Both the position numbers and the translations under genes were made by a program. Source: Clostridiales bacterium (GTDB lineage: Bacteria > Bacillota > Clostridia > Oscillospirales > Acutalibacteraceae). From it: a stretch of DNA of 16,002 bases. Shown in pieces: positions 1 to 7,625 of the stretch. The notes below the pieces were generated by a model that searched no databases, was not told the DNA's origin, and saw only the letters and a program-made list of their open reading frames with translations. The DNA lies in NCBI GenBank assembly GCA_019421725.1, contig JAHZES010000015.1, positions 1 through 16,002 on the forward strand. The letters are read 5' to 3'. Every line of letters starts with the position of its first letter. Positions within the stretch are counted from its first letter, which is position 1.

Positions 1-300
1 GTTTATACCTGCGGTGAGCTGACGCTGGATGCTTCCTCCCACGAGGTACGCGCCGACGGCATTCCCGTGCAGCTCACCCGCACGGAATACGCCATTTTGA
101 AGCTGCTGATGTTAAATCCCGGTCAGGTGCTGGCAAAGTCCGTCCTGCTCGACCGCATCAGCACCGACACGCCTGACTGCACCGAAAGCTCGCTCAAGAC
201 CCATATCAGCAATCTGCGCGGCAAGCTGCGGGAGGCGGCGGGAAGGGACTATGTGGAAGCCGTCTGGGGCATCGGATTCCGGTTAAAAACAGAATCTTGA
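1..300 (+). CDS. OmpR/PhoB-family response regulator, C-terminal part (5' end outside window)
   Basis: The frame is open from base 1 to the TGA at 298-300, giving 99 visible residues. They form a winged-helix DNA-binding domain of the OmpR/PhoB type: LTRTEYAILKLLMLNPGQVL is the typical first helix region, SSLKTHISNLRGKL the recognition helix and VWGIGFRL the C-terminal wing hairpin. The phosphoacceptor receiver domain must lie upstream of the window. The next genes are a BcrA-type ABC ATPase and permease and the end of a histidine kinase, so this was probably the regulator of a lantibiotic/bacitracin-type stress module. Its cognate kinase appears destroyed (see 1994-2302). Three 12-bp-spaced repeats just downstream are candidate binding sites. 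The family is certain; the ligand is unknown. Confidence 0.9.
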   Translation, partial: VYTCGELTLDASSHEVRADGIPVQLTRTEYAILKLLMLNPGQVLAKSVLLDRISTDTPDCTESSLKTHISNLRGKLREAAGRDYVEAVWGIGFRLKTES

Positions 301-303
301 CCA

Positions 304-339
304 TTTCTGGAAGGTTTTCTTAACCGCTTTCTGGAACTT
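304..339 (+). promoter_or_regulatory. Three 12-bp-spaced direct repeats, candidate response-regulator operator
   Basis: TTTCTGGAAGGT (304), TTTCTTAACCGC (316) and TTTCTGGAACTT (328) follow each other at exactly 12 bp, all sharing TTTCT. They sit between the regulator gene and the ABC ATPase gene. A weak -10-like TAGCAT lies at 347-352, so the last repeat would cover the -35 position. OmpR-type regulators commonly bind such tandem direct repeats near one helical turn apart. The arrangement is seen in the sequence; its role as the operator of the adjacent regulator is inferred. Confidence 0.45.
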
Positions 340-382
340 TGCGCGATAGCATACAGGCAATCAGGCAAAGGGGGCTTTTCAC

Positions 383-1297
383 ATGGAATATGTGCTTGAA
401 ACGAATGGACTCTGCAAGCGTTACCGTGATTTTACAGCGCTGGATGGGCTGGATATGCACATCCCGAAGGGGAGCATTTACGGCTTCGTCGGCCGAAACG
501 GCGCGGGCAAGACCACACTCATCCGTCTCATCTGCGGCTTGCAGCAGCCGACGGGCGGCAGCTTTACGCTTTACGGCGTGGAGAACACGGACAACAGGAT
601 CAACCGCTGCCGCCGCAGGATGGGGGCCGTGGTGGAAACGCCATCGATTTATCTGGATATGACGGCGGAGGAAAACATCCGCCAGCAGTATCTGGTGCTG
701 GGCGTTCCCTCGACGGGCGGCATCCCGGAGCTGCTGCGTCTGGTCGGCTCGGAGGGTACTGGAAAAAAGAAGGCCAAAAACTTTTCCCTCGGAATGCGCC
801 AGCGGCTGGGTATCGCCGTGGCGCTGGCAGGAAACCCGGATTTTCTGGTGCTGGATGAGCCGGTCAACGGTCTTGACCCGCAGGGCATCATCGAAATGCG
901 CGAGCTGATTTTAAAGCTCAACCGGGAGCACGGCATCACAGTGCTCATTTCCAGCCACATTCTCGACGAGCTTTCACGGCTTGCTACCCATTACGGCTTC
1001 ATCGACGGCGGCAGCATGGTCAGGGAAATGAGCGCTGAGGAGCTGGAAATGCGCTGCCGGAAATGCGTTCGGGCGGAAGTCTCAACGGCAAGCATCCTCG
1101 CCCGCGTGCTGGACGGAATGGGTGTTTCCTACCGTGTTGTGGACAATTCCAAGGTGGACATTTACGGCGATATTCCCATCACAAAGCTGGTCAGAGCGCT
1201 CGATCAGGAAAACTGCACCCTTTACAGCACGAAAGAGCGCGACGAAAGTCTTGAGAGCTTTTATATGAATCTGATCGGGGGTGCACACCATGCTTAA
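383..1297 (+). CDS. BcrA-type ABC transporter ATP-binding protein (antimicrobial peptide export/immunity)
   Basis: A 304-residue ATPase of an ABC exporter. Visible motifs in order are Walker A GRNGAGKTT (about residue 38), a signature helix FSLGMRQRLGIA (a degenerate LSGGQ, common in this subfamily), Walker B FLVLDEPVNGLDPQG and the switch histidine in ISSHIL. The length, including a C-terminal extension of about 80 residues after the switch, fits the BcrA/lantibiotic-immunity group (LanF, CprA-like), which pairs with ABC-2 permeases in the membrane to expel peptide antibiotics. AGGGGG lies 8 bases before the ATG. The end overlaps the permease start by 8 bases (1290-1297), suggesting translational coupling. 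The ATPase looks intact, but its permease and kinase partners are broken, so transport function is doubtful. Confidence 0.9.
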   Translation: MEYVLETNGLCKRYRDFTALDGLDMHIPKGSIYGFVGRNGAGKTTLIRLICGLQQPTGGSFTLYGVENTDNRINRCRRRMGAVVETPSIYLDMTAEENIRQQYLVLGVPSTGGIPELLRLVGSEGTGKKKAKNFSLGMRQRLGIAVALAGNPDFLVLDEPVNGLDPQGIIEMRELILKLNREHGITVLISSHILDELSRLATHYGFIDGGSMVREMSAEELEMRCRKCVRAEVSTASILARVLDGMGVSYRVVDNSKVDIYGDIPITKLVRALDQENCTLYSTKERDESLESFYMNLIGGAHHA

Positions 1298-2021
1298 GCT
1301 GCTTCACGCGGGCTTCTCCCGCCTGTGGAAAACGAGGCTGTTCTGGGTCGCAGCGGATCTGCTGGTCGTCATCGGCGCGGCGATCCCGGTCAAGTATTTT
1401 CTTGACAACCGGAGTGGCGCGAGCGCATGGACGCCGGACACCGCCTGCTTCCTCTACGCCAATCTTGTGCCGATCCTGCTTTCCGTGCTGACCGCGCTTT
1501 TCATCGGCAGCGAATACAGCGACGGTACCATGCGCAACAAATGCATCGTGGGGCACCGGCGCGGCAGCATCTATCTTGCCAACCTGCTTGTCTGCATGGC
1601 GGCCGGCGTTTTCCTGTGCGCGGCATACCTCATCCCGTATCTCTGCCTTGCGCTCCCTCTGCTTGGAAGCTTTACTGCCTCGGCGCAGACCGTCCTGCTT
1701 TTCATCGCGCTGACCCTTGCGCTGTCGTTTGCCTTTGTGTCGTGCTTCACCCTGACCGCCATGCTGACGCAGAGCAAGGCGCACACCGCCGCGGCCTGCA
1801 TCCTGTTGGTGTTTTCGCTGCTGCTTGCGGGCGTCTATATCACCTCTGCGCTGAGTGAGCCGGAGGATCTGGCAGGCTATTCCTATACAGAGAACGGCGT
1901 GACCGTAAAGGAACCGGAAGCGAAAAATCCAAATTATGTCGGCGGAACCAAGCGGCAGGTCTACGAATTTATGCGAGACTTCACGCCGGTGCGCTCCGGC
2001 GCATTTTTGACAACATTCTGA
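1290..2021 (+). pseudogene. ABC-2 type permease partner of the ATPase, C-terminus lost by deletion
   Basis: The start is taken as the ATG at 1290, which overlaps the ATPase stop. The 243 residues contain several hydrophobic segments (VAADLLVVIGAAIPV, ANLVPILLSVLTALFIG, LVCMAAGVFLCAAYLIPYLC, VLLFIALTLALSFAFV, AAACILLVFSLLLAGVYI) and the family-typical GSEYSDGTMRNK loop after the second. Related permeases carry about 60-80 more residues with further membrane helices after the YEFMRDF-like stretch. Here the frame ends abruptly in about ten unrelated residues at TGA 2019-2021. The same bases (about 1980-2000) open the reading frame of a histidine kinase tail, so a deletion has joined the two genes. 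The missing length is estimated from knowledge of the family, not measured. Confidence 0.75.
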
Positions 2022-2302
2022 GCAACGCAGCCAAGTATGCAGACGACGATCTCGCGGTCAGGCTGCTGCCGGATGGCTCCGTTGAGTTCTCCAACACCGC
2101 GCATTTGCTCAGTCGTGTGCAGGTCGAGCGCCTGTTTGACCGTTTTTATACGGTGGAAGCCGCGCGAAGCTCCACTGGGCTGGGATTGTCCATCGCAAGG
2201 CTACTGACTGAAAAGATGGGCGGAAGGATCACTGCCGATTACAAAAACGATACGCTGACGATCCGCGTCGCTTTTCCAAAATTACAGGCAACAATCAAGT
2301 AA
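1994..2302 (+). pseudogene. Sensor histidine kinase, C-terminal ATPase-domain fragment
   Basis: In the frame different from the permease, the codons from about 1994 read LRRIFDNILSNAAKYA (N-box), then EFSNTA, VERLFDRFYTVEAARSSTG (F-box), GLGLSIARLLTEKMGG (G2 box) and stop at 2300-2302. This is the last hundred residues of a HATPase_c domain. The sensor, membrane helices and phospho-accepting histidine are absent, so no signalling is possible. It is most likely the cognate kinase of the response regulator at 1-300. A TTG at 2105 could open a 65-residue frame, but I do not think it is a real start. Confidence 0.8.
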
Positions 2303-2320
2303 AACAGGAGAATCAGGGAT

Positions 2321-2495
2321 ATGAAATCAAAAATCTTGGCCGCCGTCCTTGCGGCAATACTCCTTTTTACCCTGACCGCCTGCGGCAAAAAACTGCGGAC
2401 AAAGCGCTTTCGGAGCAAATGAAACGGATATCTGACGGAATGAAGTATGTAAAGATCGACGCCTATGATGGCATGAGTTTTTTCGGCGGACTGGT
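2321..2495 (+). pseudogene. Lipoprotein N-terminus, frameshifted in an A-tract, then cut off
   Basis: ATG 2321, preceded by ACAGGAGAATCAGGGAT, encodes a lipoprotein signal peptide: Lys-rich start, hydrophobic AAVLAAILLF and lipobox LTAC with the Cys at residue 21. The frame stops after 33 residues at 2420-2422. If one A were added to the six-A run at 2387-2392, the frame would continue as CGKKTADKALSEQMKRISDG, then YVKIDAYDG, up to about 2490, where an MFS transporter sequence takes over in yet another frame. So this is the beginning of a small exported protein that followed the kinase gene, broken by a single-base loss and then by a joint. Its function is unknown. Confidence 0.55.
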
Positions 2496-3607
2496 TTTTT
2501 TGCTCCGGTTGCGCTTCTGGTGCGAACGCAGACCGGGATCAGCGAGGGGTAGTTTTTCCTGCTGCAAGTATTGCTTTCCGCCATCATTGCACTTGGGGAC
2601 CTTCCTACGGGGTATCTCACAGACTGCATAGGATATCGCAGCTCATTGATTCTCTCCCAACTCCTTCTGCTGATAGCGAGAGGAACGCTGCTGGCGGCCT
2701 ATCTGATGCAGTCGCTTTTCCTTTTTGTGCTGGAGGCGGTGATTGAGGGCATTTCAGCCTGCCTGTCCTCCGCACAGGCAGTGCCTATCTCTATTCAATC
2801 TGCGATGCGGACGGGTATCTTCCAAAGAGTGCACATGCAGCAAACTTTGGAACGGCGGGATTCCTGCTCAGTACGGCAAGTTATGCAATGATTTATCACT
2901 GCTTTGACCTGATGGGATTGCTACTTGCCACGGTTCTTTCCGGAATGGCAGGCTTTATCTGTGCATTGTTCTTGCAAAGAGACGTTTATGGCAGCGCTGA
3001 AAGGCCGCACACAGGGAAAGCGTGGCGGCCGCATTTTAGGCTACTGCTACATAACCGGTGGGCAAGGCAGTTCGCCCTGCTGCTGTCCCTGTTCAGCGTG
3101 GCATGGCTGCTGGTCAATTTCTTCTATGCGGAGATTCTGGTGCAATGTGATATGTCGCTCACTTGGCTGTCCGCAATCATCATTGTTTATTCCCTAACAC
3201 AGATGCTGGCGGAGCCGCTGATCCATCTGTGTAAGCGATGCGCCAAGCCGAAACTGATCGTTTTCTTCTGCCTGCTCAGCGGTATGGGACTGTTGGGGCT
3301 TGGGCTACTGCATCAGCCATATCTTCTGATTTTGCTGATGGTATTTCTGCCGCTCCTCCTTGATTTTGCTGCATTTTATGTGGAGGAGCAGCAAAACCGG
3401 CTGATTGACACGCTGGAAATGGAGGATGGCCGTGCCACCGCATTGTCCGTCATGAATATGGGTGTTAATCTGATGGAGATTTTATCTCTGTTTGCCTCGT
3501 CTATATTGGTTTCTGCGGGGATTGGCTGGTGTTTTGGACTGTGCGGTGCTCTTTTGATGCTGTGTGCGATAATGTGCCGTCACCCAAAAGGAAAACGACG
3601 CACATAA
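2493..3607 (+). pseudogene. MFS-type efflux transporter, no N-terminus, nonsense codon and frameshift
   Basis: From about 2496 the sequence reads FFAPVALLVRTQTGISEG, then TAG at 2550-2552 (probably from CAG, Gln), then FFLLQVLLSAIIALGDLPTGYLTDCIGYR, which contains the MFS loop 2-3 motif (G-x-x-x-D-x-x-G-R/Y-R). After EGISACLSS the protein-like reading shifts frame near 2771. Restoring one G would give SSGTGSAYLYS, then CDADGYLPKSAHAANFGTAG, and on to the TAA at 3605-3607. The last 239 residues (from 2888) hold about six hydrophobic segments. The first helix is missing at the joint with the lipoprotein fragment. An MFS drug-efflux identity is likely; the substrate is unknown and the gene is not functional. 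Confidence 0.75.
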
Positions 3608-3621
3608 AGCGGCTTATATAA

Positions 3622-3812
3622 CAGGTCAAAGCTTTTTATCTGCCTGCGCTATATGAGAAAAACGAGCTGACTTTTGCGATTGTATGGATCGTGGTTTACT
3701 GCGTTCTGCAATCGCTGGCGAATCCGCTGAACAATGCCATCGGGGTCGCATACGCGGCAAGCGCCGCTTTCTGCGTTTTGCAGACTATCGTTCTTTTTAC
3801 CTTTACGGGTAA
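3622..3812 (+). pseudogene. CPBP-type (CAAX-like) membrane protease, N-terminal fragment
   Basis: Without a clear start codon, the frame after the TAA at 3619 reads VKAFYLPALYEKNELTFAI, then a membrane segment VWIVVYCVLQSLANPL, then AAFCVLQTIVLFTF. An LYEKNEL motif followed by a Trp-rich helix and an FC-containing second helix resembles the start of CPBP/CAAX-family intramembrane proteases of Clostridia. Those proteins are several helices longer and carry EExxxR and HxxxN active-site motifs, all absent here. Around 3812 the frame passes without interruption into an unrelated surface protein. The identity is a moderate guess from sequence style; the fragment nature is clearer. Confidence 0.45.
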
Positions 3813-4590
3813 GGAAACGGTTTCCGACGCCTCGACCGTAACGGGCAAAGCACCGAATATCGCAAGGTTTGAACAGTACGGTCTCTGCTGTGCAAGCTTC
3901 GTGACCTACTATATTTGCAACTATCTGCCTAACATTGAGGGTGTGGATACGCAGTTTATTACCGACGCCATCAACGCTACGAGAACGAATTCGCAGGCCG
4001 TTGTGACTTGGCAGAACGCACTCAATAAGCTTGCCTCGCAGGGCAAGATTGAAAAGGTCGGCACGAGTCCGAGCAATGTGGACTATTCCAAACTCACTCC
4101 CGGCGATATCATCATCTTCGGCAACAGCTCAAGCAGCCATGTCCATGCGGCTATTTTTGCGGGCGTGTATAACGGCAAGCACTTCATCATTCATGTAGGT
4201 AATGAAAGAGGCCCCGAAATCAACACCACCGAAGGTATGGCACACTCCTCCAACGGAGATAAGGCGTCCACTCTGAACGGATATTACCATCTGCCGGACG
4301 AACTCTTTATCGAAAACGGCTTTATGGAGGTTAAAAAGACCGATGAAAACGGCAAGGCACTTGCCGGAGCCGTATTCGTTGCCACAAATCAAAAGACAGG
4401 CAAAGCATATAAGATCGGCCCGACCAATACCTCCGGCTATGCCAAGGCTGCCGATCCGATTCCGTTCGGCACTTATACCGTTAAGGAAACTGTGTTCCCA
4501 AAGGACTACCGCGCTTACGGAAAATCCGAATGGACGGTCACACTCAATAAGAACACTCCGAATGCTACAATTACCATTAATGTCATTTGA
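3813..4590 (+). pseudogene. NlpC/P60-like domain plus SpaA (Cna-B-type) domain fragment of a surface protein
   Basis: The piece starts near 3813 in the frame of the membrane-protease fragment, so an automatic caller would report one 299-residue protein from GTG 3691. The first half has an NlpC/P60-type cysteine peptidase layout: YGLCCASFVTYYI with the presumed catalytic Cys, then LTPGDIIIFGN, then SSHVHAAIFAGVYNGKHFII with candidate His. The second half, from MEVKKTDENGKALAGAVF to FGTYTVKETVFP, is one SpaA/Cna-B prealbumin-like fold typical of Gram-positive surface proteins. No signal peptide, cell-wall domain or LPXTG sorting signal is present. The native protein was probably a cell-wall hydrolase or adhesin; both ends are lost. 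Stop at 4588-4590. Confidence 0.6.
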
Positions 4591-4795
4591 GCCTGCCGAC
4601 GATGTGGCCGACGGGATACGGCTGTTTGGCATCCCCTCCTCCGGGTATGAGACGAACGAGGAGCTGCTTTTACAGTTTGATCCGTTGGCGGCAGACACCG
4701 GGTTACTTGACAATATCGACGGGTACGCTTATTTTTTCTTTGAAAAGGACAGGAGTAATATTGACGGTATCCGCCTCGTGATCGACAGGTCGTGA
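4591..4795 (+). pseudogene. Orphan C-terminal fragment of an unidentified protein
   Basis: Right after the SpaA fragment stops, another frame reads PADDVADGIRLFGIPSSGYE, then NEELLLQFDPLA, YAYFFFEKDRSNIDGIRLVI and stops at 4793-4795. The composition is protein-like, acidic and soluble, but there is no start codon or ribosome binding site at its beginning; the upstream part of the same frame is only a shadow of the SpaA region. I do not recognise the family. It is best read as the tail of another gene joined here. Confidence 0.4.
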
Positions 4796-5180
4796 TATTA
4801 TAGCCGAAAAATAACTGCGGAGAGGGTATTCCGACACTCCCGCCGTAACTGCACTCCCCGAAAAATTCATACTGAAACCTGTTCCGGGGCGTAGCCGAGT
4901 GCTGCGCCTTTTCTTGTTTCTTAGTAAAAGAAGTCCACACGGCAAAGCAGCTTTACAAACTCAAAAACCTGTTCTTCCCCTGTATCGAATGGGAATGAAA
5001 AGGAATAGATATTCTCTTTCAAGTCCGGCATATTGATCACCGGATGCGAATATAATGAATTAAGCAAAACCGTGGCAATATTTTACGGACAAGAAATGCA
5101 CACGGAAAATCCAGCAGAGGTATTGGAACGGCCTTAAAACGCCGCAGATTATGCGGCACAGCAGGAAAGGAAGGGTAGAT
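4796..5180. other. Gene-poor spacer between the fragment region and the secreted enzyme gene
   Basis: 385 bases with no convincing intact gene. It holds two copies of CCGAAAAAT (4804 and 4858), a minus-strand gene-tail candidate (4921-5079), a TATAAT at 5051-5056 without a good -35 partner, and a small hairpin GCCGCA/TGCGGC (5141-5146/5152-5157) just before the ribosome binding site of the next gene. The promoter of the secreted enzyme is probably here but I cannot fix it. Confidence 0.5.
4921..5079 (-). pseudogene. Possible minus-strand gene tail, unidentified
   Basis: On the minus strand, between a TAA just beyond 5079 and the TAA at 4921-4923, the frame reads NIATVLLNSLYSHPVI, then MPDLKENIYSFSFPFDTGEE, then VFEFVKLLCRVDFFY. 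An ATG at 5029-5031 would give 36 residues, but there is no good ribosome binding site before it. The amino-acid make-up is protein-like and may be the last 50 residues of a lost gene. It could equally be chance in an AT-richer stretch. Confidence 0.25.
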
Positions 5181-7406
5181 ATGAAACGATTTTTGGCGAC
5201 GGTTCTTTCACTTGCATGCTTGTTCTCATTGTTATTGTGCGCTTCCGCAGCCTCTTTATCTCCGGCAGCAGAAGGTTCGCCGATTACAGTCGTCAGCTTT
5301 AATGTTTTGGTTGGCGGTTCAGGGATCAACTCAACTGCAAACCGAATTCCGCGTGTGGTATCCTGCATCAACAGCTACAAGCCCGATTCTTTTGGTGTAC
5401 AGGAGGCAGATTATGCCTGGATGACAGGTCTTTCGTCCAATCTCGCCGACTATGCATATGTCGGCGTCGGACGGGATAACGGCACAAACAATTATACATC
5501 AGGAGAAACGAGCGCAATTTTTTACTTAAAGGATAAGTATTCTGTGGCAAGCTCCGGAACATTCTGGCTTTCTGCAACACCGTCGACGCCCTCAATTGGT
5601 TGGGATGCAGCTTACAAACGGGTTTGTACCTGGGCGGTTCTTCGTAACAAGCGGACCGGAGAACAATATGTCCATGTCAATACGCATTTGGATCATGTAG
5701 GAGCAGAAGCAAGACGCGAAGGGGTAAAGCTGGTTCTCGAAAAAATCAATTCCTTTTATCTTCCGGTCGTGTGCACGGGCGATTTCAATGCGGACGAGAC
5801 CGATGAGGTGTATTCTTTGATGACAGCGGGAAAAATGAAGGATTCCCGTTATCTGGCCGCCAACGTGGTAAATGCCGGCGGAACGCTGCATAACTTTGGT
5901 AGCGTCGATACCAGTCAAACGCTGCCGATTGATTTCTGCTTTGTTTCGGCGAATGATCTGGAGGTAAACGCATACCGTGTTATTAAGGATACCGTCAACG
6001 GATATTATCCTTCGGATCATTATGGCGTACTGATGCAGGGAACGCTGAGAAAAGATACGGCCTCTTACCGTGCGGCCTTTGGGACTCCTGTTTTGGACGG
6101 TGTGCGGGATGCTGTCTATGACCGCACGCAGGCGGTACCTGTCGGTGTCGACGCCGATTCTGCGCCTGTCACCGACGGTGCAGCTGCGATCGTTTACACT
6201 GTATATGACGATAATTATATTTATTGCTTGGCAGAGGTTACGGATTCGACGCCAAACAGCGCAGATACGATCCCGTATGATACAAATTACGGAATCGACG
6301 GTGTGCAATTCTTTTTTGATTTTCTAAATACAGACAGCTCGGCAGCGTCGCCAACGGCTTATCCGTTTGTCACAAGTGAAAGCGGGTATATTATCGCGGA
6401 TCTGGCGGGCAGCAATACCGCCAGGCAGGATGGAGGAACACAACCGCGTTCTTTTGGAGGGTTTGCGGGTTATTGGGGAGACAACAGTAAAACGGATTAC
6501 AGCATCCGGCGAACACCAGACGGATATAACCTTGAGTTGAAGCTGGCGCTTAGCTCGGCGCTGAGAGATAAGCTTGCCGCAGGACAGACCAATATCCCGA
6601 TCGGGATCGGATTTCAGGTGAATGATGATACAAACAACGACGGACAAAGAGACTCGTTATGCTTCAATACAGGGGCGATCAACAGCGCGTGGAGCAGCCC
6701 GGCGTATATGAATACGATGGTACTTTTCTCGGGAACATACCGTGCGGCGCAGGGAACGGCTGTGTTGGACGGAATCGTAGACAGTGCTTATCAAAGTGCG
6801 GAGGCGATCTATGTGGATCGCAATTCTGCAGGTGCATACGAAATCGGGGCCGCCTCTGCAGTGGTGCATACATTATATGACAGCAGTTACCTCTATTGTA
6901 TTGCGGAAGTAGCTGACTCCACCGTAAACAGCAGCGCTACCCGCCCGGCGGACAGCAATTATGGCTTGGATGGCGTCCAGTTTTTCTTTGATTTTCTGAA
7001 TACAGATACGGCATCGTCTACCGCAGCCTCATATCCCTTTGTTGCGGGGGAAAGCGGATATATCATTGCCGATCTGGCGGCATCCGATCATCTGCGGGCA
7101 GACGGGAGCGCAATTGCCCGTTCTCATCAGGGCTTTTCTTCGTATTGGGGTGATCCGTCAAAACTTGATTACCGCACAGTTCGAACCGACCAGGGATATA
7201 ACGTTGAATTGCGTATTGCATTAAGCGATTCGGTAAAACAGCGGTTGGCAAATCAGGAGACCGATATTCTGATCGGGGGCGGCTTTCAGGTGAACGACGA
7301 CACGAATGACGATGGAGTCCGTGAACGGCTTTCGCTGTCAAACGGATTGATCAACAGTGCCTGGGTCAGTCCGTGGGCGCTGGATTCCATATTACTGAAT
7401 GGATGA
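5181..7406 (+). CDS. Secreted endonuclease/exonuclease/phosphatase-fold enzyme with two CBM9-like domains
   Basis: ATG 5181 is preferred over an upstream in-frame ATG (5151) because GGAAGG precedes it and it opens directly into a signal peptide (KR, hydrophobic core, cleavage after ASA at residue 23). The product is 741 residues and secreted. Residues about 35-290 carry all EEP-superfamily metal and catalytic motifs: SFNVLVGG (N41), GVQEAD (E75), NTHLDH (H169), GDFNAD (D201, N203), PIDF (D251) and PSDHYG (D279, H280). Residues 296-519 and 520-741 are a tandem repeat, each starting YRAA-G-x-x-VLDG and containing GVQFFFDFLNTD and QVNDDTN-DG. They resemble family 9 carbohydrate-binding (CBM9/DOMON-like) modules. 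It is probably a phosphodiesterase, nuclease or phosphatase held at a glycan surface; the substrate cannot be told. No cell-wall anchor is seen. Confidence 0.85.
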   Translation: MKRFLATVLSLACLFSLLLCASAASLSPAAEGSPITVVSFNVLVGGSGINSTANRIPRVVSCINSYKPDSFGVQEADYAWMTGLSSNLADYAYVGVGRDNGTNNYTSGETSAIFYLKDKYSVASSGTFWLSATPSTPSIGWDAAYKRVCTWAVLRNKRTGEQYVHVNTHLDHVGAEARREGVKLVLEKINSFYLPVVCTGDFNADETDEVYSLMTAGKMKDSRYLAANVVNAGGTLHNFGSVDTSQTLPIDFCFVSANDLEVNAYRVIKDTVNGYYPSDHYGVLMQGTLRKDTASYRAAFGTPVLDGVRDAVYDRTQAVPVGVDADSAPVTDGAAAIVYTVYDDNYIYCLAEVTDSTPNSADTIPYDTNYGIDGVQFFFDFLNTDSSAASPTAYPFVTSESGYIIADLAGSNTARQDGGTQPRSFGGFAGYWGDNSKTDYSIRRTPDGYNLELKLALSSALRDKLAAGQTNIPIGIGFQVNDDTNNDGQRDSLCFNTGAINSAWSSPAYMNTMVLFSGTYRAAQGTAVLDGIVDSAYQSAEAIYVDRNSAGAYEIGAASAVVHTLYDSSYLYCIAEVADSTVNSSATRPADSNYGLDGVQFFFDFLNTDTASSTAASYPFVAGESGYIIADLAASDHLRADGSAIARSHQGFSSYWGDPSKLDYRTVRTDQGYNVELRIALSDSVKQRLANQETDILIGGGFQVNDDTNDDGVRERLSLSNGLINSAWVSPWALDSILLNG

Positions 7407-7427
7407 TTAAAAAGTAATTCAAACTAT

Positions 7428-7480
7428 CGCGGGAGCTTGCTGTCTGTGCGTTACAAGCGGCAAGCTCCTGCGTTTCGTCT
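7428..7480 (+). terminator. Hairpin terminator after the secreted enzyme gene
   Basis: A 13-bp stem (7428-7440 with 7460-7472, core GGAGCTTGC/GCAAGCTCC, one G-T pair) closes a 19-base loop and is followed by the moderately T-rich TTCGTCTT. It lies 21 bases after the stop codon. Confidence 0.6.
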
Positions 7481-7530
7481 TAATGCGGAAGCGATTGCAG
7501 CACAAAAAACATAGTAATCAGATATGTGAT

Positions 7531-7581
7531 AAAAAATATTTTTTAAAAAACCATTGACATCAGAAAAATTCCGTGTATAAT
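7531..7581 (+). promoter_or_regulatory. Strong promoter of the cysK leader and cysK
   Basis: TTGACA (7554-7559), a 16-base spacer and TATAAT (7576-7581), both perfect matches to the housekeeping sigma consensus. An A/T-only stretch at 7531-7550 just upstream looks like an UP element. The predicted start near 7588 leaves about 38 bases before a short leader reading frame and about 150 before cysK. No T-box or SAM-riboswitch conserved sequence is seen in the leader. Confidence 0.8.
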
Positions 7582-7625
7582 ATAAAGCATATTAAACATA
7601 TATGAATTAGAAAGAGGGCGCGACG

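Noticed and set aside
4343..4590. Upstream part of the plus-strand frame that ends at 4795
   Set aside because: It overlaps the SpaA domain in another frame and has shadow-like composition; only the part after 4590 looks protein-coding.
5592..6308. 238-codon minus-strand open frame inside the secreted enzyme gene
   Set aside because: Antisense shadow; low-complexity Arg/Ile/Val composition and no ribosome binding site, while the plus strand encodes intact catalytic motifs.
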